24,465 nucleotides of DNA from positions 1 to 24,465 of IMG/VR virus record IMGVR_UViG_3300047474_000258. The stretch is one strand, 5' to 3'. Positions within the stretch are counted from its first letter, which is position 1, and the number at the start of each line of letters is the position of its first letter. Shown here piece by piece: positions 16,670-23,149 of this stretch. Under the pieces are notes generated by a model. The model was not told where the DNA came from, searched no databases, and saw only the letters and a list, made by a program, of their open reading frames with translations. A program made the translations under genes and the position numbers. This DNA is from a virus.

Positions 16670-17386
16670 ATGGCAAAGATTGACAAAAGTTTATACACAA
16701 AACAACAAATAAAAGCATTATTAGCAGAACGAAAAAGACAAAAAGAAGCTAAAATAACCCCGGCTCCTATAACAAAACCTAACGAACATACCGATAAAAC
16801 CTATGGTTTTGTGCTAGGAAATGGCACATCACGCAAAGGTATTGATGTAGAAAAGTTAAAAGAATTTGGTAAAATCTATGCTTGTAATGCAATGTATAGG
16901 GAGTTTGATCCGGACTATTTAATAGCAGTTGATGTTAAAATGGTGCTAGAAATAGCTCGAAAAGGATATCAATTAACAAACAAAAATGTTTGGACAAATA
17001 CTAACAAAGCATATAAAGACATTCCAGGTTTAAATTATTTTAAGCCGTCGAAAGGTTGGAGTAGCGGGCCAACAGCATTACATTTAGCTACTACACATAG
17101 TCCTCAAAAAATCTTTATATTAGGGTTTGATTATCAGGGAATAGGTACCGGAAACAAACGTGTTAATAACATATATGCGGATACACCTAACTATAAAAAA
17201 TCAACAGATGGTGCAACATATTTTGGTAATTGGCTTAAACAAACCAGTACAGTTTTGCGTGAAAATCCACATATTCAGTTTTATAGGGTAATATTACCTG
17301 ATAACTTTAGCCCTCCTGAACTAAATAAATTTAGTAATTTAAAGACAATACACGTTGAAGAATTTTTAAAAATCTTCAATATTTAG
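16670..17386 (+). CDS. Rossmann-like, glycosyltransferase/DUF115-type protein inserted in head operon
   Basis: 238 residues. After a basic N terminus (1-40) comes a nucleotide-binding-like motif GFVLGNGTSRKGID (46-59), then ACNAMYREFDPDYLIAVD (71-88), SGPTALHLA (132-140) and IFILGFDYQG (148-157). The pattern GNG-S, then CN and DYLIAVD, then SG-TAL and LGFD resembles sialyltransferase-like (GT42) and DUF115/MptE-like proteins that bind a nucleotide-sugar or similar donor. There is no signal peptide or membrane segment. The ribosome site is weak, and the gene interrupts an otherwise head-assembly run, which suggests acquisition. The function might be modification of a virion protein or of host surface sugar; both are speculation. 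Confidence 0.55.
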   Translation: MAKIDKSLYTKQQIKALLAERKRQKEAKITPAPITKPNEHTDKTYGFVLGNGTSRKGIDVEKLKEFGKIYACNAMYREFDPDYLIAVDVKMVLEIARKGYQLTNKNVWTNTNKAYKDIPGLNYFKPSKGWSSGPTALHLATTHSPQKIFILGFDYQGIGTGNKRVNNIYADTPNYKKSTDGATYFGNWLKQTSTVLRENPHIQFYRVILPDNFSPPELNKFSNLKTIHVEEFLKIFNI

Positions 17387-17445
17387 TAGCATCTAAGCAA
17401 AATGGCTCGTTTTGAGCCTATTATCCACGTATATTTTCCCTATAT

Positions 17446-17453
17446 GTTAAATA
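17446..17453 (+). promoter_or_regulatory. Candidate late promoter variant before the core protein gene
   Basis: GTTAAATA, 46 nt upstream of the ATG at 17500, a spacing like that at 11995. It deviates from NATAAATA at one or two positions. A GGCTC-GTTTT-GAGCC hairpin (17404-17418) lies just upstream but lacks a T tract. Confidence 0.35.
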
Positions 17454-17499
17454 CAAGTGACAGCCTTACCATAGGTAAACATTTATTAGGAGAATAAAA

Positions 17500-18492
17500 A
17501 TGGCAGATCTAAACAAATTTGAAGAAATGCTCGAGCGTCTTGTTAACGAAGACAAGGCAGGAGCAGAAGAATTATTCCACGAGATTGTGGTTGAAAAATC
17601 AAGAGATATTTATGAATCACTTCTTGAAGACGAAGAAGTAGATGAAACTACTGATGAAGAAGTAGATGAAGCATCAGACGAAGAAGTCGATGAAGCAACA
17701 GATGAAGAAGTTGACGAGTCAGATGACGAAGACCTAGATGAAAACTTTGATCTAGATGAGTTTGAAGTAGAAGCAGACGACGAAGCAGATCCAATGGCAG
17801 ATATGGGCGGCGATATGGGAGACGATATGGCAGCTGATATGGGCGACGAAATGGGTGACGAAGAAGGCGAAGGCGATGTAGAAGATCGTGTTGAAGACCT
17901 TGAAGATGCTCTAGACGAACTAAAAGCAGAATTCGAAAAAATGATGTCAGGCGATGACGGCGAAGAAGGCGACGATATGGATATGGATGCAGATGATGCA
18001 GAAATGGACGACGAAGCTGACGAAGCGTATGCGTTTGAAGCAACAGACGAAGAAGTTGACGAAGCAGCAGACGAAGAAGTTGATGAAGCAACAGACGAAG
18101 AAGTTGACGAAGCAGCAGACGAAGAAGTTGATGAAGCTGACAAATCAGAAGCAGAAACAATGCGTGAATACGTAGAAAAAGTATCAGCTACAATGGGTGA
18201 CAACGGTGCAAACACTAAGTCAGCAGTAGCAGGTAAAAACGATATGGGCGGCACAGCAGGTAACTTAAACCAAGCTGGTGCAGAAGCTGGCGTTGAAGCT
18301 AATAAAGGTAACTTAAAAGGTTCAGCACTAAGTGATCAAAACCCAAAAGATATGGCGACTGGTAACGTTAATGTTCCAGGCGGCAAGGCGAGCAAGTCAA
18401 TGAAAGCTCAGCCAAAAGGTCACGGCGCAGAGAAAAAACAAAGCGGTGGCGAAACTGGCACTAATGGCACTAAAAGTGTTATTGGCCAATAA
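17500..18492 (+). CDS. Acidic prohead core-type protein with DEEVDE repeats
   Basis: 330 residues. The N terminus NKFEEMLERLVNEDKAGAEE followed by a VEKSRDIYESLLE segment (about 31-43) resembles short prohead core proteins of T4-like phages (gp68-like slot). Residues 44-75 and 183-214 are two arrays of an 8-residue DEEVDEAT/A repeat, separated by a very acidic region rich in Met, Gly and Asp and a short coiled coil (EDRVEDLEDALDELKAEFEK, about 128-147). The C-terminal 110 residues switch to a Gly/Asn/Lys-rich, near-neutral stretch with an MREYVEKVSATMGDNGANTK segment. AGGAG lies 9 nt before the ATG. A role as an internal scaffold is inferred from position between portal and protease and from composition. 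Confidence 0.65.
   Translation: MADLNKFEEMLERLVNEDKAGAEELFHEIVVEKSRDIYESLLEDEEVDETTDEEVDEASDEEVDEATDEEVDESDDEDLDENFDLDEFEVEADDEADPMADMGGDMGDDMAADMGDEMGDEEGEGDVEDRVEDLEDALDELKAEFEKMMSGDDGEEGDDMDMDADDAEMDDEADEAYAFEATDEEVDEAADEEVDEATDEEVDEAADEEVDEADKSEAETMREYVEKVSATMGDNGANTKSAVAGKNDMGGTAGNLNQAGAEAGVEANKGNLKGSALSDQNPKDMATGNVNVPGGKASKSMKAQPKGHGAEKKQSGGETGTNGTKSVIGQ
17629..17724 (+). repeat. 24-nt coding repeat array 1 (DEEVDExx x4)
   Basis: Four tandem units of 24 nt encoding DEEVDETT, DEEVDEAS, DEEVDEAT and DEEVDESD. Third positions vary between units. Confidence 0.85.
18046..18141 (+). repeat. 24-nt coding repeat array 2 (DEEVDExx x4)
   Basis: Four tandem 24-nt units encoding DEEVDEAA, DEEVDEAT, DEEVDEAA and DEEVDEAD. 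Units alternate in pairs, which suggests duplication of a 48-nt block. Confidence 0.85.
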
Positions 18493-18506
18493 TTAGGGTT
18501 TAACGG

Positions 18507-19142
18507 ATGAGTAATCTTTTAAGAGAACATTTGACATTTGACCAAGCAGGCTTGGTTGTTGAGTCTACCGATAACGCTACGGGCGGCAAAGACCTTTACT
18601 TAAAAGGAATTTGTATACAAGGCGGAGTGCGTAATGCAAACCAACGTGTATATCCTGTAAATGAAATTGGTAGGGCTGTCAAAACTCTCAATGATCAAAT
18701 CACTGGCGGATATAGTGTCCTCGGAGAAGTTGATCATCCAGAAGGTCTTAATATTAACTTAGATCGTGTATCGCATATGATCACAAATATGTATATGGAC
18801 GAATCAAATGGTTACGGTAAAATGAAAATTCTACCTACTCCGATGGGGAACTTAGTTAGCACTATGATACAAAGTGGTGTTAAACTAGGTGTTTCATCAC
18901 GTGGAAGTGGTAACGTAAAAGAGGACGGCAGCGGTGAGGTTTCAGATTTTGAAATTATTACCGTTGATGTCGTTGCTCAACCCAGTGCTCCGGGGGCGTA
19001 TCCAACGCCCATCTACGAGCATTTAATGAATACTCGTGGTGGGTATAAGGCATACGAAATGGCACAGGCGACTAAAGAAGACGCAAAGGCACAAAAATAC
19101 TTAAAAGAATCACTGATTAACATAATCAGTAGACTCCAATAA
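18507..19142 (+). CDS. gp21: Prohead core protease gp21
   Basis: 211 residues, almost the same length as T4 gp21 (212). The herpesvirus-protease-like fold is indicated by GEVDHPEG with catalytic His77 (73-80), GVKLGVSSRGSG with nucleophile Ser130 or Ser131 (124-135), and ITVDVVAQPSAPGA (151-164). The protease is packaged in the prohead, cleaves scaffold and core proteins at L/I-x-E sites, trims the capsid protein and then digests itself. It lies in the canonical order gp20-(core)-gp21-gp22-gp23. The upstream ribosome site is weak (GGGTTTAACGG). Confidence 0.95.
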   Translation: MSNLLREHLTFDQAGLVVESTDNATGGKDLYLKGICIQGGVRNANQRVYPVNEIGRAVKTLNDQITGGYSVLGEVDHPEGLNINLDRVSHMITNMYMDESNGYGKMKILPTPMGNLVSTMIQSGVKLGVSSRGSGNVKEDGSGEVSDFEIITVDVVAQPSAPGAYPTPIYEHLMNTRGGYKAYEMAQATKEDAKAQKYLKESLINIISRLQ

Positions 19143-19156
19143 AAGGAGAACATAAT

Positions 19157-20251
19157 ATGTTGGATGCACTAAAAACACTTTTTGAAAATGATGTAGTTTC
19201 TGAAGAAGTGCGTGTCTCTATTGAAGAAGCTTGGAACAGCAAGATCAAAGAAAACAAACAGCAGGTAACTGCTGAGTTGCGCGAAGAGTTCGCTACTAAG
19301 TACGAACACGACAAAGCAACAATGGTTGAAGCAATTGATACAATGTTATCCGAGCGTCTAAAAGAAGAAATTTCAGAGTTTGCAGACGATCGCAAACAAT
19401 TAGCTGAAGCAAAAGCAAAGTATGCAGTAGCAATGCGTGAAAACGCAACACTAATGTCTAAATTTGTAACGCAGCAGTTAGGTAAAGAAGTTTCTGAATT
19501 ACACGAAGACCAAAAGTTAATGGCAAGTAAGTTTGCTAAACTTGAAGAATTTGTTGTAGAGGCACTATCTAAAGAGATTGCAGAATTCTATGAAGACAAG
19601 AAGGACTTAGCTGAAACTAAAGTCAAACTTGTAAGAGAAGCAAAATCAAAATTTGCAGAAGTTCAAAAGAGCTTCGTAACACGAAGTGCTAAACTAGTAT
19701 CTGAAACAGTTAACAAAAATCTTAATAAAGAGATTGATGCACTGAAAGAAGATATTGAAGCAGCTCGTCGTAACGACTTCGGTCGTAGATTGTTCGAAGC
19801 ATTTAGCAACGAATATGCAAACAGTTACTTAAATGAGAAATCAGAAGTAGCAAAACTTATGAAAGTTGTTGATCTTAAACAGAAGCAACTTGAAGAAGCA
19901 AAAGTTGTAGCAACTAAAGCAACAAAACTAGCAGAATCGAAAGAGTCTGAAAAGTCAGCTTTAATTGAAGCAGCTCGTCGCAAAGACACAATTAATGATC
20001 TTATTGCACCTTTAAATAAGGCGCAGAAGGAAATTATGACAGACTTACTGGAATCAGTTCAAACACCTAAATTAAAAACAGCGTTTGACAAATATATACC
20101 GTCAGTAATTGACAGTAAAGGTCCGGCAAAGCAGAAGGCAGTACTATCAGAAGGCAAAGAAGTAACAGGCAACCGTGACGCAAGTGTCACACTCACAACG
20201 CATAATGGCGGAGAAGTAATAGATCTACGCCGTCTAGCAGGTTTAAAATAA
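19157..20251 (+). CDS. gp22: Prohead scaffold protein gp22
   Basis: 364 residues, nearly all charged coiled coil (Glu/Lys/Ala-rich from about 20 to 290). This is the major prohead core scaffold on which gp23 assembles; it is destroyed by gp21 during maturation. Candidate cleavage sites fitting L/I-x-E before a small residue include I22-E-E24 before A and L330-S-E332 before G. The C terminus (EVIDLRRLAGLK) resembles the conserved scaffold tail thought to contact capsid protein. It is longer than T4 gp22 (269). AAAAGGAG precedes the start. Confidence 0.9.
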   Translation: MLDALKTLFENDVVSEEVRVSIEEAWNSKIKENKQQVTAELREEFATKYEHDKATMVEAIDTMLSERLKEEISEFADDRKQLAEAKAKYAVAMRENATLMSKFVTQQLGKEVSELHEDQKLMASKFAKLEEFVVEALSKEIAEFYEDKKDLAETKVKLVREAKSKFAEVQKSFVTRSAKLVSETVNKNLNKEIDALKEDIEAARRNDFGRRLFEAFSNEYANSYLNEKSEVAKLMKVVDLKQKQLEEAKVVATKATKLAESKESEKSALIEAARRKDTINDLIAPLNKAQKEIMTDLLESVQTPKLKTAFDKYIPSVIDSKGPAKQKAVLSEGKEVTGNRDASVTLTTHNGGEVIDLRRLAGLK

Positions 20252-20267
20252 AATAGGAGAAACCAAA

Positions 20268-21443
20268 ATGTCAGAACTATTAGAAAGCCGCTGGCAGGAT
20301 ACTAAAACAGCACTTGTTGAAGGCCTAAACGGAAACAAAAAAGCGGTAATGGAAACAACTCTTGAGAATACTCGTAGGTATTTGTCAGAGAGTGCAACCG
20401 CTGGTGCTACTTCTGCCGGTAACGTAGCTACACTAAATCGTGTGATCCTTCCAGTGATCAGACGTGTAATGCCAACAGTCATTGCAAATGAATTAGTAGG
20501 CGTACAGCCTATGACTGGTCCTGTGGGTCAAATCCACACATTGAGAGTTCGTTATTCGGACACAGCAGGCACAGGCGCAAGCGGTGCAGTAGCTGGAGAA
20601 GAAGCACTTTCACCATTCAAGATTGCTGAAGCATATTCAGGTAATACCACAAGTGGTAAAGCTGATGCAACAGCAGCTATGGAAGGCACAGCTGGAAACA
20701 GAATGTCAATCCAAATCTTGAAACAAACTGTTGAAGCAAAAACCAGAAAGCTATCAGCTCGCTGGACTTTTGAAGCAGCACAAGATGCACAATCACAGCA
20801 CGGTATTGATGTTGAAGCTGAAATTATGGCAGCATTAGCACAAGAAATTACTGCTGAGATTGACCAAGAAGTATTAGCTTCTTTAAGCAACTTAGCTGGA
20901 ACAGCAGCAGAAACATATGACCAATCAGCAGTTTCTGGAACAGCTACTTTCGTAGGTGACGAACACGCAGCACTTGCAGTTCAAATCAACCGCGTAAGTA
21001 ACTTGATTGCACAGCGTACACGTAGAGGCGCAGGTAACTGGGCAGTGGTATCACCATTTGCTTTAACTATCCTACAGTCTGCTACAACTTCAGCGTTCGC
21101 AAGAACAACAGAAGGTACATTCGAAGCACCAACTAACACTAAAATGGTTGGTACATTGAACAATGCAATGAAAGTATATGTAAACACATATGCAGCTGAC
21201 GACTCAGCAGTATTAATTGGATACAAAGGATCAAGCGAATCAGACGCAGCAGCGTTCTATTGCCCATATATCCCATTAATGAGCTCAGGAACAGTACTTG
21301 ACCCAGCTTCATTCGAGCCAGTAGTATCATTTATGACACGCTACGGTTATGTTGAATTAACAAACACTGCATCATCTTTGGGTAATGCAGCTGACTACTT
21401 GGGTAAAGTAGCAATCACTGATACAGCAGTTAGCTTTAGATAA
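20268..21443 (+). CDS. gp23: Major capsid protein gp23
   Basis: 391 residues with clear gp23 motifs: RVILPVIRRVMPTVIANELV (about 64-83), VGVQPMTGPVGQIHTLRVRY (about 83-102), and a C-terminal half with GNWAVVSPFALTIL and a YIPLMSSGTVLDPASFEPVV segment. It forms the hexameric HK97-fold lattice. An N-terminal propeptide is expected to be removed by gp21; L39-S-E41 before S42 fits the cleavage rule, as does L16-V-E18 before G19. At 391 residues it is much shorter than T4 gp23 (521), which suggests a reduced or absent insertion domain. AATAGGAG precedes the ATG, and a strong terminator follows. Confidence 0.96.
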   Translation: MSELLESRWQDTKTALVEGLNGNKKAVMETTLENTRRYLSESATAGATSAGNVATLNRVILPVIRRVMPTVIANELVGVQPMTGPVGQIHTLRVRYSDTAGTGASGAVAGEEALSPFKIAEAYSGNTTSGKADATAAMEGTAGNRMSIQILKQTVEAKTRKLSARWTFEAAQDAQSQHGIDVEAEIMAALAQEITAEIDQEVLASLSNLAGTAAETYDQSAVSGTATFVGDEHAALAVQINRVSNLIAQRTRRGAGNWAVVSPFALTILQSATTSAFARTTEGTFEAPTNTKMVGTLNNAMKVYVNTYAADDSAVLIGYKGSSESDAAAFYCPYIPLMSSGTVLDPASFEPVVSFMTRYGYVELTNTASSLGNAADYLGKVAITDTAVSFR

Positions 21444-21464
21444 GTTTAAAACTGTAACAATACT

Positions 21465-21493
21465 AAAGGGCGGCTCCGGTCGCCCTTTTTTTT
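21465..21493 (+). terminator. Strong intrinsic terminator after gp23
   Basis: Stem AAGGGCGGC / GTCGCCCTT around a TCCG loop, followed by eight T residues. It closes the head-gene transcript. Confidence 0.93.
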
Positions 21494-21510
21494 ACGGCTG
21501 TAGGCGTCCT

Positions 21511-21518
21511 GCTAAATA
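21511..21518 (+). promoter_or_regulatory. Candidate late promoter of the porin gene
   Basis: GCTAAATA, 47 nt before the ATG at 21566, right after the gp23 terminator. It is the same CTAAATA variant as upstream of gp48. No good sigma-70 boxes are seen. Confidence 0.45.
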
Positions 21519-21565
21519 GCGGTAAGAAAAGAACACTACTTTTTTTAATAATAAAGGAAAACAAA

Positions 21566-22582
21566 ATGAAGAAGACTTTAATTATGTCTGTTATTTTCTC
21601 TCTGGTAGCAATTACTGGAGCAGTAGCAGATACAAAAACTCTTGAAGAAAGAGTTGCTGATTTAGAAAAGTCAGCACCAACACTACCAACTGGATTGTTT
21701 GTAAACGGTAATGTGGAAATGTACTATGATCCTGATCTATATGATTCAGATATCGATTCTAGAGCAGAAGTGTTTGTAGGATTACAATCTGAATTAGAAG
21801 GACCACTTAGTTGGGCAGGAGCAAGCGGCAGATTTGACTCACATTACTCTTTAGACACAACTAAAAATAACACTGTTGTTGAAAAGCAAATTGGTGTTGG
21901 TTTAGGAAATACTAGACTTTATGTTGGCGAAACAGATGCACAAAGACTTGGATTTGCTAAAACAGCTAAAATTGGCTTACCACTTATTATTACTGAACCT
22001 AATAGCAGAATTGATCACAATGAAAAAGTTGTAATTACTTTTGGTGGGTGGAATAATAATAACGAATTTGATTTTGATGAACATAGACTAAGCAGAGACT
22101 TACCGATTGGCTTTACTCTAGGTTATGATTCAGCTGCAAGTACAGTTTATTTAGGCGGCACTGTAAGTTTAGCAGGGTTTGCAGAACTATCATATATGCA
22201 AATTGGTGATAAAAACAATATTACTGATAACGAATTAAATCAGCAAGGTGTTTCTTTAGGTTCACAAGTATTACGTAGATATAATATTCCAGTAGGTTTT
22301 GGAGTTGAAGTATGGGACGACAAAAATACAGGATTAGCAAAAGATGATCGTGTTGACTTTGGCGTTATGTACAACTATTCTCAAGAAGTAATGTTTACTG
22401 CACATAGAGTATTAAATGATGATCTTGGAACTGATGGCACATATCTTGGTGTAATACACACAGCAGGACCTGTAGAAACAGGATTCTACTATCATACAGA
22501 TGTTACAAATACAAGTGTATGGACAGGTGCAACAACTGATCGTGATGATAGTATTAAAGCCACGCTAAAGTATAAGTTTTAA
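21566..22582 (+). CDS. Outer-membrane porin-like beta-barrel protein
   Basis: 338 residues. A clear Sec signal peptide (MKK, hydrophobic 5-18, likely cleavage after Ala21 in AVA-DT) is followed by a short coiled coil TLEERVADLEKS (25-36), as found in several trimeric porins. The rest is alternating amphipathic beta strands rich in Gly, Asn and Asp (for example GLFVNGNVEMYYD, FTLGYDSAASTVYLGGTVSL). The protein ends in LKYKF, with the terminal aromatic of the outer-membrane beta-signal. This predicts export to the host outer membrane. Flanked by the gp23 terminator and its own late-type promoter, with AAAGGA before the ATG. Phage-borne porins (for example Lc of PA-2) can replace host receptors. 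The exact porin family is not identified. Confidence 0.8.
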   Translation: MKKTLIMSVIFSLVAITGAVADTKTLEERVADLEKSAPTLPTGLFVNGNVEMYYDPDLYDSDIDSRAEVFVGLQSELEGPLSWAGASGRFDSHYSLDTTKNNTVVEKQIGVGLGNTRLYVGETDAQRLGFAKTAKIGLPLIITEPNSRIDHNEKVVITFGGWNNNNEFDFDEHRLSRDLPIGFTLGYDSAASTVYLGGTVSLAGFAELSYMQIGDKNNITDNELNQQGVSLGSQVLRRYNIPVGFGVEVWDDKNTGLAKDDRVDFGVMYNYSQEVMFTAHRVLNDDLGTDGTYLGVIHTAGPVETGFYYHTDVTNTSVWTGATTDRDDSIKATLKYKF

Positions 22583-22588
22583 TAAATA
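22581..22588 (+). promoter_or_regulatory. Late promoter of the riboswitch-peptide unit
   Basis: AATAAATA overlapping the porin stop codon. With T4-like spacing the transcript would begin near 22594, exactly at the base of the riboswitch P1 stem. Confidence 0.6.
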
Positions 22589-22591
22589 ATT

Positions 22592-22639
22592 GTACGTTCA
22601 TCCTACGGGACGGAAGTAGCATATTGCGAAGGAACGCAC
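22592..22639 (+). ncRNA. Glutamine riboswitch, Downstream-peptide/glnA type
   Basis: The conserved core is present: GTTCATCC, then GGGACGGAAGTAGC, then GCGAAGGAACGCAC. P1 pairs CGTTC (22595-22599) with GAACG (22632-22636), extended by GT/AC. P2 is TCC-TACG-GGA (22601-22610). A short third helix GC/GC closes ATATT (22619-22627). The GACGGAAGTAG and GAAGGAACGC strings are the signature of the glutamine-binding aptamers (glnA and Downstream-peptide motifs), which are known from cyanobacteria and marine phages and usually precede a very short ORF. A 33-codon ORF follows 24 nt later, as expected. Confidence 0.9.
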
Positions 22640-22663
22640 TTTAACTTTAACGAGGAGAAGTGT

Positions 22664-22765
22664 ATGAATAACTATACCCTTTGGTGCTACAAGCAATTAA
22701 TTAAACAGCGCCATATTAGAAAAATAAATGACATTTTATTAAAAAAAATGTACTTTTATGGTTGA
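22664..22765 (+). CDS. 33-residue downstream peptide under glutamine riboswitch
   Basis: ATG with a strong AGGAG (22653-22657), spaced 6 nt. The product is a basic 33-residue peptide beginning MNNYTLWCYKQLIKQ and ending MYFYG, with a probable amphipathic helix in the middle. Its position directly after a glutamine aptamer is the defining layout of the Downstream-peptide motif, whose peptides are mostly uncharacterised. In cyanobacteria a related riboswitch controls a small inhibitor of glutamine synthetase, so a nitrogen-metabolism effector is a possible role (inference). The stop codon lies inside the -35 box of the next promoter. Confidence 0.75.
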   Translation: MNNYTLWCYKQLIKQRHIRKINDILLKKMYFYG

Positions 22766-22789
22766 CATCTTATATATAGATGCTATTAT
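22762..22789 (+). promoter_or_regulatory. Extended -10 sigma-70 promoter of the structured RNA
   Basis: TTGACA (22762-22767), 16-nt spacer, TATTAT (22784-22789) preceded by TGC (extended -10). Consensus -35. Predicted transcription start near 22796. Confidence 0.85.
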
Positions 22790-22795
22790 GTATAT

Positions 22796-23040
22796 ATAAG
22801 TTAGACGACGGTGTAACTTAGATAGTGCAAGGAAGAGGAGTTACAGGCTCTGAACTTGACTAGTAGCTGTAGTGGCATTGCGTGACTGTGGAGACACAGA
22901 GGCGTAGATCCAAACGTAACTGTTTGGTGCAAGGTTTGCGGGAGAAACAGACAGACTGTTGACCGTATTGTTGGTATTCTGAAGTCCAACCTATCACTTT
23001 TATTAAAAGCCCTAGCATTTATTTGTTAGGGCTTTTTTCT
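22796..23040 (+). ncRNA. Candidate phage small RNA, about 240 nt, with own promoter and terminator
   Basis: No coding frame of note. Helices seen: TAAGTTA/TAACTTA (22797-22820) at the 5' end; TTACAG/CTGTAG (22841-22846 with 22867-22872); CTGTG-GAGA-CACAG with a GNRA loop (22886-22899); CCAAAC/GTTTGG (22910-22927); AACAG-ACAGA-CTGTT (about 22946-22960); GTTGG/CCAAC (about 22970-22990); and the terminator hairpin. A consensus sigma-70 promoter sits immediately upstream. I cannot match it to a named RNA family. It could be a trans-acting sRNA, a protein-binding RNA or a long leader. Late read-through from 22581 could also contribute transcripts. Confidence 0.7.
23005..23038 (+). terminator. Intrinsic terminator of the small RNA
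   Basis: Stem AAAAGCCCTA / TAGGGCTTTT (23005-23014 with 23027-23036), a 12-nt AT-rich loop, then TTTTTT. Confidence 0.92.
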
Positions 23041-23045
23041 CTTTT

Positions 23046-23053
23046 GATAAATA
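23046..23053 (+). promoter_or_regulatory. Late promoter of the 134-residue virion-like gene
   Basis: GATAAATA, 8 nt after the terminator T tract, matching the NATAAATA late consensus. Predicted start near 23059, leaving a leader of about 90 nt. Confidence 0.65.
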
Positions 23054-23069
23054 CATATGTCAGATAGTG

Positions 23070-23130
23070 TGCCGCAAGGCGGACTTATGCTGTACCCACA
23101 GCGTAGCCCATAGAACGGGCATAGGACTAC
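23070..23130 (+). other. Structured 5' leader of the 134-residue gene
   Basis: Three consecutive hairpins: GCC-GCAA-GGC (23071-23080, GNRA loop), TATGCTGT-ACCC-ACAGCGTA (23086-23105, 8 bp with one GU), and GCCC-ATAGAAC-GGGC (23106-23120). A GTAG/CTAC pair can enclose the last one. The ribosome site AGGAG (23138-23142) lies outside. It could stabilise the message or act as a regulator; no known riboswitch class was recognised. Confidence 0.5.
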
Positions 23131-23149
23131 TTTTTATAGGAGAAAACAA

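Noticed and set aside
16648-16683. An 11-codon ORF overlapping the start of the glycosyltransferase-like gene
   Set aside because: No ribosome site and no sign of attenuation structure; probably chance.
17404-17418. GGCTC-GTTTT-GAGCC hairpin as a terminator
   Set aside because: A 5-bp stem with no following T tract; not sufficient for intrinsic termination.
17629-18141. Repeat arrays as a CRISPR-like feature
   Set aside because: Units are tandem, in frame, without spacers, and encode an acidic protein repeat.
17610-18254. Long minus-strand open frames opposite the acidic core protein
   Set aside because: Ser/Ala- or Leu/Arg-rich mirror images of the DEEVDE repeat codons; no ribosome site or homology-like sequence.
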